64,000 bases of DNA from Geitlerinema sp. PCC 9228. Its GTDB lineage: Bacteria; Cyanobacteriota; Cyanobacteriia; Cyanobacteriales; PCC-9228. The DNA is taken from assembly GCF_001870905.1 (NCBI RefSeq), contig NZ_LNDC01000133.1, positions 1 to 64,000 on the forward strand, given 5' to 3'. Positions 8,517 through 16,757 of this stretch are shown piece by piece. The notes under the pieces were generated by a model. It worked only from the letters and a program-made list of their open reading frames with translations, ran no database searches and was not told where the DNA came from. Position numbers and translations under genes: made by a program. Numbering within the stretch: position 1 is the stretch's first letter; each line of letters starts with the position of its first letter.

Positions 8517-10384
8517 CCCTATCGATTGCTATTATTGCACCTACTCCCAATAGCGTTCGCCTGGCATCGCGGTTGCAGACGGTTTTGCCTGCAGCACAAA
8601 TTTGGACCAAAATTACCGATCGTAGTTACGAAGAATTCCCAGAAAATTTCTATACCTATCGCGGGTCGCTGTCTTCGCTGTTGCCGCAACTTTGGCAAAC
8701 ATGCGATCGCTTAATTTTTATTTTAGCGGTGGGTGCGGTGGTACGTGCGATCGCGCCTTTTCTAAACCATAAAGAAGAGGATCCAGGAGTCGTTGCTGTT
8801 GACGAAAGCGGTCAATTCGCAGTTAGCGTCAGCGGCGGTCATATCGGTGGCGCGGATGCTTTGGCGCGTCAGATTGCGGCGGCTTTGGAAGGAACGCCAG
8901 TCATTACGTCGGCTTCGGAAGGTTACCAACTTCCGGCGGTGGATTTGCTGGGAAATGCCTACGGCTGGCAACGGGGAAGTGGGGATTGGCTGGGGGTTTC
9001 TTCGGCAATTGCTAGGAGAAATCCGGTTCTGGTGGTTCAGCAGGCGGGTTGGGATTTTTGGCGGGGTTCTCTGCCACCCAACCATCCGTTTCAGTTTGCG
9101 ACGGAAATGGATAATATGGATGATGCGGAGGCGACGGCTGCCATTTGGATTGGCGATAGATTGCCGCCAGAGGCGATTCGCGAATCGCCTACGAACATGC
9201 CACTTGTTTGCTGGCATCCCCGAACTTTGTGGGTGGGGGTAGGTTGCGAACGGGGAACGGAAGTCGATTTGCTGGAAGCATCTTTGCGGCAGTTGCTGGC
9301 GGAGAATGGATTGGCGGTGGAGGCTGTTGCTGGTTTGGCTTCTATCGATATCAAAGCAGATGAACCTGGTTTGCTGGAACTTGCCAACCGTCTGAACGTT
9401 CCTTTGCAGTTTTATCCCAGGGAAACCTTGGCGAAGGTCGATGTTCCCCATCCGTCGGCGGCGGTGGAACAAGCGGTGGGTACTCCCTCTGTTTCGGAAG
9501 CGGCGGCTTTGATGGCTGCAGGTAGTTCGGAATTGGCGGAAATTGCTATTGGCAAACGAGTTTATCGCGATGCGAGGGGTGCTTGTACCCTCAGTATTGC
9601 TCGCAGTACGGTAGAATACAATCCGAATATAGGACAATTGTATTTGATTGGGTCGGGTCCGGGAAGTCTCGACCAAATTACGCCGGCTGCCAAAAGTGCG
9701 ATCGCGCAGGCTGATGTTGTTATCGGTTACAAGCTATATTTGGATTTAATCGAACCCCTGCTGCATCCGTTGCAATGTCGGGAAGATAGCCAAATCACCC
9801 AGGAGGTGGAACGCGCGGAACGTGCCATTTTTCTCGCCAAACGGGGATTGACTGTGGCGGTGATTTCTTCTGGCGATTGCGGGATTTACGGCATGGCGGG
9901 TTTGGTGATGGAAGCGTTGGCAAGCCAAGATTGGGATGGGGAAAATCCACAAGTGCAGGTGTTTCCCGGCATTACGGCGTTGCAGGGGGTGGCAGCCAAG
10001 GTTGGCGCGCCGTTGATGCACGATTTTTGCGCAATTTCCCTTTCTAATTTGCTAACGCCAACGGATGTTATCGAACGGCGGGTGGAAGCGGCGGCGATGG
10101 CTGATTTTGTGGTGGCTTTGTACAATCCTCGTTCTAAAAATCGTACTGAGGTGTTGACGAAGGCTTTGCAAATTTTCCGCCGCTATCGTTCGCCAAAAAC
10201 ACCGGTTGCGATCGCGCGTTCGATTTATCGCCAAGATGAATGTATCTATCTTACCACGCTGGATGATATCGAAGAAGGTCAGGTGGATATGCTAACGGTG
10301 ATTTTAATTGGCAATGAAAGTACGTTTCGTTATCGCGATCGCTTCATCACTCCCAGAGGCTATACCGGTAAATATGATTTCTAA
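8513..10384 (+). CDS. cobJ: Cobalt-precorrin-5A hydrolase / precorrin-3B C17-methyltransferase fusion (CbiG-CobJ)
   Basis: One 623-residue polypeptide carries two activities. The N-terminal CbiG part has VGAVVRAIAPFL, VSVSGGHIGGADALARQIA and the CbiG C-domain motif VGVGCERGTEVD; it opens the lactone ring and releases acetaldehyde. The C-terminal CobJ tetrapyrrole methylase starts near residue 375 (LYLIGSGPGSLDQITPAAK) and drives C17 methylation with ring contraction. In-frame palindrome 9172-9189 encodes AIRESP in the loop between the CbiG core and C-domain. Overlap with cobI indicates coupled translation. Confidence 0.94.
   Translation: MTLSIAIIAPTPNSVRLASRLQTVLPAAQIWTKITDRSYEEFPENFYTYRGSLSSLLPQLWQTCDRLIFILAVGAVVRAIAPFLNHKEEDPGVVAVDESGQFAVSVSGGHIGGADALARQIAAALEGTPVITSASEGYQLPAVDLLGNAYGWQRGSGDWLGVSSAIARRNPVLVVQQAGWDFWRGSLPPNHPFQFATEMDNMDDAEATAAIWIGDRLPPEAIRESPTNMPLVCWHPRTLWVGVGCERGTEVDLLEASLRQLLAENGLAVEAVAGLASIDIKADEPGLLELANRLNVPLQFYPRETLAKVDVPHPSAAVEQAVGTPSVSEAAALMAAGSSELAEIAIGKRVYRDARGACTLSIARSTVEYNPNIGQLYLIGSGPGSLDQITPAAKSAIAQADVVIGYKLYLDLIEPLLHPLQCREDSQITQEVERAERAIFLAKRGLTVAVISSGDCGIYGMAGLVMEALASQDWDGENPQVQVFPGITALQGVAAKVGAPLMHDFCAISLSNLLTPTDVIERRVEAAAMADFVVALYNPRSKNRTEVLTKALQIFRRYRSPKTPVAIARSIYRQDECIYLTTLDDIEEGQVDMLTVILIGNESTFRYRDRFITPRGYTGKYDF
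9172..9189. repeat. Palindrome GGCGATTCGCGAATCGCC inside cbiG-cobJ
   Basis: An exact 18-bp copy of the palindrome found twice in cbiET. Here it is translated as part of a non-conserved interdomain loop. Confidence 0.85.
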
Positions 10385-10401
10385 AATTTAGAGGACTGTC
10401 T

Positions 10402-11199
10402 ATGTTTGATGCTAACAATACATCTAATAATAACCATTCTAAAGGCAAAGTTGCGATCGTGGGGGCTGGTCCCGGCGCGCTGGATTTAATTACCGTTCGC
10501 GGTCAAAACTATTTAAAAACCGCCGATACCATTGTTTATACTGGGTCGCTGGTTCCCGAAAATATGCTATCGGTTGCCAAAGCCGATGCGGAAATTGTCG
10601 ATACGCGATCGCAAGTTTTGGAAGACTGGTTGCCTTTGGTAGCCGAACGCGCCAAAGCCGGCAAAACCGTGGTTCGCTTGCAAGACGGCGACCCGAGTTT
10701 GTACGGTGCTTTGCACGAACTAACTGTCTATTTGCTAGAACGAGACATTCCCTTTGAAGTGGTTCCTGGGGTCAGTGCCTTTCAAGGAGCAGCCGCGCGC
10801 TTGCAAGTAGAACTCACCGTTCCGGAACTGGTGCAAACCATTATCCTCACCCGCATGCAAGGGCAAACCAACGTTCCCACCGACGAAGATTTGTCCAGCC
10901 TCGCTTCCCACCGCGCCTCTCTCTGCCTGTATTTAAGCGCACACCACTGCAAACAGGCACAAGAAAAATTGCTAGAACACTATCCCCCGGATACGCCAAT
11001 GGCTCTTTTATATCGTGTCGGTTGGGATGATGAATATGTCAAATTGGCACGTTTGGATGAGATGGTATCGCTAACCCACGAACAAAAACTCAAACGTACG
11101 GTTCTTTACATCATCAGTCCTGCCCTAGCTGGCAGTCCGGAATCTCGTTCTCGTCTGTATCATGAAGAACACCAGCATATTTTTCGACCCAAGAAGTAG
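10402..11199 (+). CDS. cobM: Precorrin-4 C11-methyltransferase
   Basis: Methylates C11 of (cobalt-)precorrin-4. Tetrapyrrole methylase motifs are AIVGAGPGALDLITVRG near the N-terminus, YTGSLVPE, VVRLQDGDPSLYGALHE in the middle, EVVPGVSAFQGAAA and the CobM/CbiF-type LTRMQGQTNVP. The start ATG at 10402 has GAGGA about eight bases upstream. It follows cbiG-cobJ by 17 bases and precedes cobK by 37 bases that hold a GGGTGGGCAATGCCC intergenic repeat. 265 residues, complete. Confidence 0.95.
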   Translation: MFDANNTSNNNHSKGKVAIVGAGPGALDLITVRGQNYLKTADTIVYTGSLVPENMLSVAKADAEIVDTRSQVLEDWLPLVAERAKAGKTVVRLQDGDPSLYGALHELTVYLLERDIPFEVVPGVSAFQGAAARLQVELTVPELVQTIILTRMQGQTNVPTDEDLSSLASHRASLCLYLSAHHCKQAQEKLLEHYPPDTPMALLYRVGWDDEYVKLARLDEMVSLTHEQKLKRTVLYIISPALAGSPESRSRLYHEEHQHIFRPKK

Positions 11200-11223
11200 G
11201 GTGGGCAATGCCCAGCCTACCAT
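11197..11223. repeat. GTAGGGTGGGCAATGCCCAGCCTAC intergenic repeat
   Basis: A GC-rich imperfect inverted repeat occupies the short cobM-cobK spacer, overlapping the cobM stop codon. Its inner arms are TGGGCA/TGCCCA. It may form an RNA hairpin between the two coding regions. Confidence 0.5.
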
Positions 11224-11236
11224 TTAAACAAGAATT

Positions 11237-12001
11237 ATGGCACTATGGCTCATCGGTGGTACAAGTGAAAGTCGAGATGTGGCTGGCGTTTTGAGCGAAC
11301 TTGGTTGTCATTGGGTGGTGACGGTGACGACGCCAAGTGCTGCCAAATTGTATCAAAATCTGACTGGGGAGGTTCGCGTGGGCAAAATGACTCCTGAGAA
11401 AATTTCGCAATTAATCGCCGAATATCCCATTCAAGGGATTGTCGATGCTTCCCACCCCTTTGCCACGGAAATCTCCCAATCCGCCATCGCCACCCAACTG
11501 CCTTATTTACGCTTTGAACGACCGCAAATCCCCATGCGATCGCCACCAACCACAGTTTTTGCTAATGTGGAAGAAATCGTTCAATGGATGGACAAGCGAA
11601 ATTTTCAAAATCGGCGAATCTTGCTAACTTTGGGAGTAAAAGCTTTACCCTATTTTATCCCTTGGCAACCGTACTGTCAAATTTGGGCGCGAATTTTGCC
11701 CAGCGAATCTTCTCGCGAACAAGCGATCGCTGCTGGTTTCCACCCAGAAAAACTCATTCTCCAACGCACCCCAGCCGCCAAAGAACCGGAACGCCAACTT
11801 TGGCAAAAATTAAACATCGATACAGTTATTACCAAAGCCAGCGGTCAAGCGGGTGGTTTTGATGTCAAACAAGCCGTTGCCCTGGAAATGGGCATCGATT
11901 TATGGGCAATTCAAAGACCAAACATCAACTATCCCCAGCAAACATCTAATTTATCGCAACTGCGATCGTTTTGCCAGTCATTTTGTCGTTCAACGGAATA
12001 A
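11237..12001 (+). CDS. cobK: Precorrin-6A reductase (CobK/CbiJ)
   Basis: Reduces (cobalt-)precorrin-6A with NAD(P)H, saturating the macrocycle before CbiET acts. The N-terminal nucleotide-binding loop reads LWLIGGTSESRDVAG, followed by DASHPFATEISQSA, a family hallmark. The C-terminal part has ITKASGQAGGFDVKQAVALEMGI, which matches the family's last conserved block. 254 residues, complete. Start ATG at 11237 follows the intergenic hairpin repeat. It precedes cbiD by 12 bases. Confidence 0.93.
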   Translation: MALWLIGGTSESRDVAGVLSELGCHWVVTVTTPSAAKLYQNLTGEVRVGKMTPEKISQLIAEYPIQGIVDASHPFATEISQSAIATQLPYLRFERPQIPMRSPPTTVFANVEEIVQWMDKRNFQNRRILLTLGVKALPYFIPWQPYCQIWARILPSESSREQAIAAGFHPEKLILQRTPAAKEPERQLWQKLNIDTVITKASGQAGGFDVKQAVALEMGIDLWAIQRPNINYPQQTSNLSQLRSFCQSFCRSTE

Positions 12002-12013
12002 ATTCACATCCCT

Positions 12014-13132
12014 ATGGTTCAAACTGGCTACACCCTTCCCGTTTTTGCCGTTGCTGCCGCCAAAGCAGCCATTCTCTGCTGTCAAAATCCCGCTACGGCA
12101 GAACCTCCCGCATCTGTTTCTACCAACATCCTGCCAGATACCGCCGAAATTCCCATCGAACAGGTAGCCAAACTCGATGCCGACACCGCTTTAGCCATTA
12201 CCCGCAGCGACCCAGGAGATAATTTAGATTTAACGAGAAATACTCCCATTTGGGCTTGGGTACAATTGCAACCTAGAAGCAACAAACCTATGATTTTAGA
12301 AGGTGGGGAAGGGATTGGCAAAACCAGCACTGGCAAAGCCGCTATTTATCGCTACGCCAGGGATATCTTCGATGCCAATATTCTGCCTTTGATTCCCGAC
12401 GACAAAACCGCCGTTATACGAATTATTTTACCGGAAGGACGACAACTGGCAACGCGAACTTCCAACGAGGCGTTTGGTATTTTAGAAGGATTGTCGTTGT
12501 TGGGAACCAGTGGCATTTCCCAACCCCTTTCCGCAGAAGACCGTTTGCAAGATTTTCGCCAGCATTTGCAAGAAACGATTCAAAAGACTCGCCATTTGGC
12601 TTTTTGTATTGGTAGCAATGGTATGCAAGTGAGTGCTAATTTGGGGATTTCCCAGGCAGCGATGGTGCAAACTGGCAACTGGTTGGGTGCTTTGTTGGTG
12701 GAAGCGGGGTTGCGGCAGGCGGAATCTGTGCTGTTAATTGGCTATCACGGAAAGTTAGCCAAACTCGGCGGCGGTATTTTTAATACGTCTAGCCACGTGG
12801 CAGATGGGAAGTTGGAAGTTTTGGCGGCTACGGTGGTGGAAGTAGGTGGCGATTTGGATGCGGTGAAGGCGGTGTTGCAGTCGCAGACGGCAGCGGCAGC
12901 TTACAAGGAACTGGCAAAACGTCATGTAGCCGATGCTGTTATGGCACAGCTGGCGGCAAAAATTACTGCCAAGTCGCTGGCATACGTACAAAAATATGCC
13001 GATACTTCTGTTGAAGTTGGTACGATTTTGTTCGATCGCACGGGGAATATTTTAGCAAAAGATGACAATGCGGAGAAGATTTTACAAAACCACAAAGACA
13101 CAAAGGACACAAAGTCCAATGAGACTAATTAA
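12014..13132 (+). CDS. cbiD: Cobalt-precorrin-5B C1-methyltransferase
   Basis: Methylates C1 of the ring in the cobalt-early route. Diagnostic features are GYTLPVFAVAAAKAAILC at the N-terminus (CbiD usually reads GxTTGxxAAAAAKAA) and EGGEGIGKTSTGKAA in the first domain. Later motifs are a Gly-rich SNGMQVS and LIGYHGKLAKLGGGIFNTSSHVADG. The last dozen residues (NHKDTKDTKSNETN) come from an ACACAAAG-type repeat that has supplied a new C-terminus. The stop overlaps the convergent small membrane protein gene by eight bases. 372 residues. Confidence 0.93.
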   Translation: MVQTGYTLPVFAVAAAKAAILCCQNPATAEPPASVSTNILPDTAEIPIEQVAKLDADTALAITRSDPGDNLDLTRNTPIWAWVQLQPRSNKPMILEGGEGIGKTSTGKAAIYRYARDIFDANILPLIPDDKTAVIRIILPEGRQLATRTSNEAFGILEGLSLLGTSGISQPLSAEDRLQDFRQHLQETIQKTRHLAFCIGSNGMQVSANLGISQAAMVQTGNWLGALLVEAGLRQAESVLLIGYHGKLAKLGGGIFNTSSHVADGKLEVLAATVVEVGGDLDAVKAVLQSQTAAAAYKELAKRHVADAVMAQLAAKITAKSLAYVQKYADTSVEVGTILFDRTGNILAKDDNAEKILQNHKDTKDTKSNETN

Positions 13133-13346
13133 AATAGAGAAAAGATGCTCCTAATGAGTGGTTTTGGGAAAAGAGGAGCGAGGAAGTTTCCTGGCTGTTG
13201 GGATTGTTTTTTCCAGGAAATACATAATATGCAAGTGGCATGAGAAAGGCTAGTACGATGCCACCCAATACGAGAAATTCTACGACGCGCAAGGCAGGAT
13301 TGGGCTGCCATTTTTTGATTTTTTGTTTGAATTGATGGATGTTCAT
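13125..13346 (-). CDS. Small single-span membrane protein downstream of a b-type cytochrome
   Basis: 73 residues from the ATG at 13346. A basic N-terminus (NIHQFKQKIKKWQPNPALR) is followed by one strong hydrophobic segment (VVEFLVLGGIVLAFLMPLAYYV) and a polar tail. The frame is open further upstream, but that extension overlaps the cytochrome gene. It sits 16 bases behind the cytochrome b561-like gene and is probably a partner subunit or accessory. Family not recognised. Confidence 0.6.
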   Translation of the reverse strand: MNIHQFKQKIKKWQPNPALRVVEFLVLGGIVLAFLMPLAYYVFPGKNNPNSQETSSLLFSQNHSLGASFLYFN

Positions 13347-13362
13347 GGGCGATATAGGAATT

Positions 13363-13959
13363 TTATCGTCGCAATTGCGATCGCAACCAACGCAGCCACA
13401 ACGAAGGAGAATCGCTAGCACGATAGCGCCAGTTTAGCATAGAACGCAGTAGGGAAATGCCTCCTACCCGCAAACTCATGGAAATATGAGCTATTAGCGA
13501 AAACAAAAGAATGACCCATGCAATCAGATGAAGATTGTACCAAACATGATGCAGTTCCCCTGCCGGTAGCCAGGCTTCTTTCATCATTCTGCCAGAGATG
13601 ACAGACAAGGTAGCAGCTAGCAAGATTAAGGTATTGGTGATTCGCTGCCAGTTAACCCACCAGACTGGTTGACCGATATTTTGGGTGATTTTTTTCGCAA
13701 AGTCGGCAGATAGAAGTTTCTTGGACCCCCAATGAAAGCTATAAATAGCCAAAAAGGGAAAGACCAGTAGAAAAAATAATCCCAAGCTACCGTGGATTCC
13801 TTGGATATCGTCGATTTTCGGGAAAGGAATGCCACCAAATCGGCGATCGTAGGTATTGTACACCAAAAAACCGGTTAGCAAAGCCCCGATCGCCAGCAAG
13901 CCACTGGCATTATGGAGGATACGCAGCAGTAGGGGTTGGTATGGTGTGCGGAAAGACAT
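13363..13959 (-). CDS. Cytochrome b561/b6-like membrane protein
   Basis: 198 residues with about four membrane helices and His residues at helix positions suited to binding b-type haem: LRILHNASG in helix 1, IHGSLG in helix 2, and LHHVWYNLHLIAW plus LIAHISMS in helices 3 and 4. This resembles Ni,Fe-hydrogenase/cytochrome b561-type di-haem proteins that pass electrons across or along the membrane. I use the ATG at 13959; an in-frame TTG exists 27 bases upstream. It is cotranscribed with the small membrane protein. The electron donor and acceptor are unknown. Confidence 0.78.
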   Translation of the reverse strand: MSFRTPYQPLLLRILHNASGLLAIGALLTGFLVYNTYDRRFGGIPFPKIDDIQGIHGSLGLFFLLVFPFLAIYSFHWGSKKLLSADFAKKITQNIGQPVWWVNWQRITNTLILLAATLSVISGRMMKEAWLPAGELHHVWYNLHLIAWVILLFSLIAHISMSLRVGGISLLRSMLNWRYRASDSPSLWLRWLRSQLRR

Positions 13960-14354
13960 GGATATCTGTTTGTGTTTTTCTAGCAATTATAATAGCAAAC
14001 TTTTCGGTTATGCTAGTGAAAAAGTAAACTAAATTCGTTCGCTGTTCCTATACATGATGGCAGAAAACCTGGTTTTTCAAAAAATGAAAGCAATTTGAAT
14101 ACAGTATGAAATCAAAATGAAAATAAAGTGTTAATTGCGATCGCGAAAAATGAAATAAATTTCAAAATAATATGACACAAAAATGAATGAGAAAGTACGG
14201 GAAACGACTTGATTTTCCAGTTATAAAAATTGTAATATACGAACAATATATCGAGTATTTTTGGGCAGTGCTTCTATCTAGCGATTGCGTTGCCAAAAGT
14301 TTATGTTTCCGTTCGTGAATTTAATTTGGTTGATAAGTTTTTGTATTTATCGTT
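13960..14354. other. AT-rich intergenic region between the cytochrome and GDT1-type genes
   Basis: About 395 bases, strongly A+T-rich, with many irregular AAAATGAAAT-type stretches (14080-14200). It presumably carries the divergent promoters of both neighbours. I looked for a manganese (yybP-ykoY) riboswitch, which often precedes this transporter family elsewhere, and saw no convincing core. No small gene is evident. Confidence 0.5.
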
Positions 14355-14972
14355 ATGTTAAATGGCTTGACTGCTGGATTGCTGCTCATTGCACTATCGG
14401 AACTGGGAGATAAATCATTTTTTATTAGTATGATTTTGGCTACGCGACACCCACGCCGTTGGATTTTTATCGGCGTTACTGTAGCTTTGTCTTTGATGAC
14501 AGTTCTGTCGGTTCTGTTGGGTCAGGTGACAGTATTTTTCCCGCAACACTACGTTCGCTGGTTGGCGATCGCTTTATTTTTGGGGTTCGGTTTCAAAATG
14601 CTGTACGATGGGGTCAAGATGGCTCGTTCGGCAAGCTGGTTGGCAGAACAAAAGGAAGCTGCAGAAGCGGTTCAAAGCCACGAAAAAAAGGCAACTTCCT
14701 TTTCTACGATGTCTATTTTGCTAGAAGCCTTTTTGTTAACTTTCTTTGCAGAATGGGGCGATCGCACGCAAATTGCTACCATAACCCTAGCCGCTGCCAA
14801 GCATCCTTTGGGCGTTGCGTTAGGTGCTACTCTAGGACATGGTATGGCTACTGCCATTGCTGTTATTAGCGGCAACCTCATCAGCGGTCGTCTCTCGGAA
14901 CGCTGGTTAACTATAGCAGGTGGCTGTTTGTTTTTGGTTTTCGGTGCTTTGGTGGCTTGGGAAATGCGGTAA
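14355..14972 (+). CDS. GDT1/TMEM165 (UPF0016) family cation transporter
   Basis: 205 residues with six predicted membrane helices in two inverted halves. Each half has the family signature: ELGDKSFF near residue 15 and EWGDRTQIAT near residue 134. In cyanobacteria this family (Mnx in Synechocystis) exports Mn2+ from the cytoplasm to the thylakoid lumen or periplasm and prevents manganese toxicity. The acidic Glu/Asp residues of both motifs are present, so it should be active. A polar loop with a basic/acidic run (AEQKEAAEAVQSHEKK) separates the halves. Confidence 0.9.
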   Translation: MLNGLTAGLLLIALSELGDKSFFISMILATRHPRRWIFIGVTVALSLMTVLSVLLGQVTVFFPQHYVRWLAIALFLGFGFKMLYDGVKMARSASWLAEQKEAAEAVQSHEKKATSFSTMSILLEAFLLTFFAEWGDRTQIATITLAAAKHPLGVALGATLGHGMATAIAVISGNLISGRLSERWLTIAGGCLFLVFGALVAWEMR

Positions 14973-14982
14973 TCTCATCCAT

Positions 14983-15010
14983 AAAAAAACAACCCCTAAA
15001 ACTAGAGGTT
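14983..15010 (-). terminator. Rho-independent terminator of tRNA-Pro
   Basis: On the minus strand AACCTCT, a six-base loop and AGGGGTT form a seven-pair stem with one mismatch (14991-15010), followed by a run of seven T. It ends the tRNA transcript and faces the convergent transporter gene. Confidence 0.75.
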
Positions 15011-15035
15011 GCTATTGGGGATTTTGAGCAAAAAA

Positions 15036-15109
15036 TCGGAGCGGCGGGATTTGAACCCACGACCCCCACTACCCCAAAGTGGTGCGCTACCAAACTGCGC
15101 TACGCCCCG
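15036..15109 (-). tRNA. tRNA-Pro (anticodon GGG)
   Basis: 74 bases. The acceptor arms CGGGGCG and CGCTCCG pair with a single G-U. The anticodon stem CCACT/AGTGG encloses loop TTGGGGT, giving anticodon GGG. The T-arm contains GGTTCAAATCC. CCA is not encoded. It lies downstream of the DUF1818 gene on the same strand. Confidence 0.96.
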
Positions 15110-15203
15110 TTTTTTTTGTTTTTACTTCCTTGCGAAGCATTTACAATCGTAGCACACTCAATTTCTATGTCAACAGCTTGACAGATTTTTTGCGTGCATT
15201 TTC

Positions 15204-15578
15204 TTAAAATACAGAAAGCGATCGCGCTGCTGCCAGCAAATGGGCGATCGCTTCCGCTTCCCAATATCCCTCGCAACGCCTGCCTGTTGTCAAAATTACT
15301 TGCAAACTGTAAGCGTGGGGAAATCCTTCTACCTGCATCCACATACGATCGCTTTGGGCTTCGCAGGCAATTCTTTCCTCATCCATTAGTTCCTCAGCCA
15401 TCTGTTCCATGGTAGTTGCCAGCTTCTCCAACAACTGGCAAAAATCCTCTAACTCAGCGGCTGTCAGTTCCATAGCCCAGGTATCGTTGCCTAGCAAACC
15501 GGTAAATTCCCCGGCATCGGGATCCCATCCCAACCGCCACCCGTTGCCACTTTTGAGAATTTTACGATCGCCCATCAT
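15204..15578 (-). CDS. DUF1818 family protein
   Basis: 124 residues matching the cyanobacterial DUF1818 family end to end: GNGWRLGWDPDAGEFTGL near the N-terminus, WAMELTAAELEDFCQLL, MAEELMDEERIACEAQSD and VEGFPHAYSLQVI. Soluble, no signal peptide or membrane segment. Function is unknown. It lies in a probable operon with rpoZ and the frameshifted secreted-protein gene. Confidence 0.88.
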   Translation of the reverse strand: MMGDRKILKSGNGWRLGWDPDAGEFTGLLGNDTWAMELTAAELEDFCQLLEKLATTMEQMAEELMDEERIACEAQSDRMWMQVEGFPHAYSLQVILTTGRRCEGYWEAEAIAHLLAAARSLSVF

Positions 15579-15605
15579 CCCACGCAGACAATCTGAAATT
15601 AAAAG

Positions 15606-16278
15606 TTAAGGCTTCAACAAATCGGCATTTCCCCGTTGCGGTAGCGGTGAGGGGGAGTTGGTCGGTTCGGGGTCGCTGGCTTCGGAATTAGCAGCAGTCG
15701 CAGCTTCCCGTTCGGCTTGCTGGCGGACCAGCTCTTCGTATTGGGGATAAAATAACCTTACCAAGGTATTCACCAAGGCATGGCGCTGTTCGCGGGATAA
15801 ACTGGCAATCGCCTCGCGATCGCCTTCTAAGGGATTGGTCTCAAAAGTGAGTGCTGCTACCGGGATAGTTGGTGGCAAATATGGGTTCGTTGGCTTGCAG
15901 GTAATCGGCGATGGTCAGCTTCCAATCCAAGCGATAGCGCACTGGGCGCTGCTTGACATATCGATGGTAACGAATCAAACGCCCCACCAGCGTATTGTCG
16001 GTCAGCACCTCTCCCGTTTTGCGGCTAACGTAATCGTTTTCCCGAGGCAAATCGGGCAATTGCTCGTAGACTTTTTGCCAAACTTGATTGGTGCGATCGC
16101 GACTGCCGGTAGAACGAATTTGCTGGGCAACCATCTCCGACCCGGAAACATCCAGAGAACTTGCTGGCTGCGCCTTCGCGGCAGGTGCTATCTCCAACAG
16201 CCACCCCCCCACTAGCAAGCAACCAGCGCCAAATGCATACCATATTTTGGTTAATTTGTCAAGCCCCCGGTCTGCCAT
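15606..16278 (-). pseudogene. Secreted cyanobacterial protein gene split by a +1 frameshift
   Basis: The upstream part (16278 to 15841) starts MADRGLDKLTK, has a signal-like hydrophobic stretch (WYAFGAGCLLVGGWLLE) ending APAAKA, and stops after YPGSSTHF. The next frame continues directly as ETNPLEGDREAIASLSRE and runs to 15606. Removing one base of a TTTT run near 15841 joins the two into a single protein of about 222 residues, so I read them as one gene. It may be a real inactivation, a sequencing error or, less likely, programmed frameshifting. The downstream part has an in-frame TTG (15878) but no good reason to start alone. Function unknown; it follows rpoZ by 21 bases. Confidence 0.7.
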
Positions 16279-16299
16279 TTTCCGATCTCTGCTACTTCC

Positions 16300-16527
16300 T
16301 CAATCACCAATAATTTCTGGTTGGGTTAATTCATCAGACATTTCAATAATCGCTCGAATCACCGGTTTCATCATCGGGTCGTCCAAGCTGTCGATGTCTT
16401 CGCTGCGGCGACGTTTGGCGCGGGTGGCTACTTGAACGGTAATGCGATAGCGGTTGGATGCGGCTTCAATTAACTCCTCGCCCCGATGCATGAGGTGCGT
16501 CGGTTCGATGGAGGTTCGTTTGGGCAT
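16300..16527 (-). CDS. rpoZ: RNA polymerase omega subunit
   Basis: 75 residues from the ATG at 16527. The conserved omega block [20 protein letters not shown] is followed by AKRRR and the cyanobacterial ending [20 protein letters not shown]. Omega helps assemble beta-prime into the polymerase core. The frame is open to an ATG at 16566, but the extra residues ([13 protein letters not shown]) are not part of the family. First gene of an apparent operon with the frameshifted gene, DUF1818 and tRNA-Pro. Confidence 0.93.
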   Translation of the reverse strand: MPKRTSIEPTHLMHRGEELIEAASNRYRITVQVATRAKRRRSEDIDSLDDPMMKPVIRAIIEMSDELTQPEIIGD

Positions 16528-16757
16528 CCGTCTTCTTCTAGGGAGCATAAAGAATCTTCCTAACACGCACTGAAGTGGATCAAAAAGGGAGCAGCGAGAA
16601 AATTTTTGGTTACGCTTTCCTACTGATACTATATCGTGTATCTTTGTGGAGATAAATGAAGATTTACAAAATATTGCTAAAAATGCGAAAGCACCCCTAA
16701 GTCAATCGGTCCCAGCAGATACGCACGTAACGTTTGACCTGATTCTGGAAGTTCCTT

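Noticed and set aside
13960-14354. Manganese (yybP-ykoY) riboswitch before the GDT1-type transporter
   Set aside because: The region is A+T-rich and lacks the conserved paired core; no convincing structure could be drawn.
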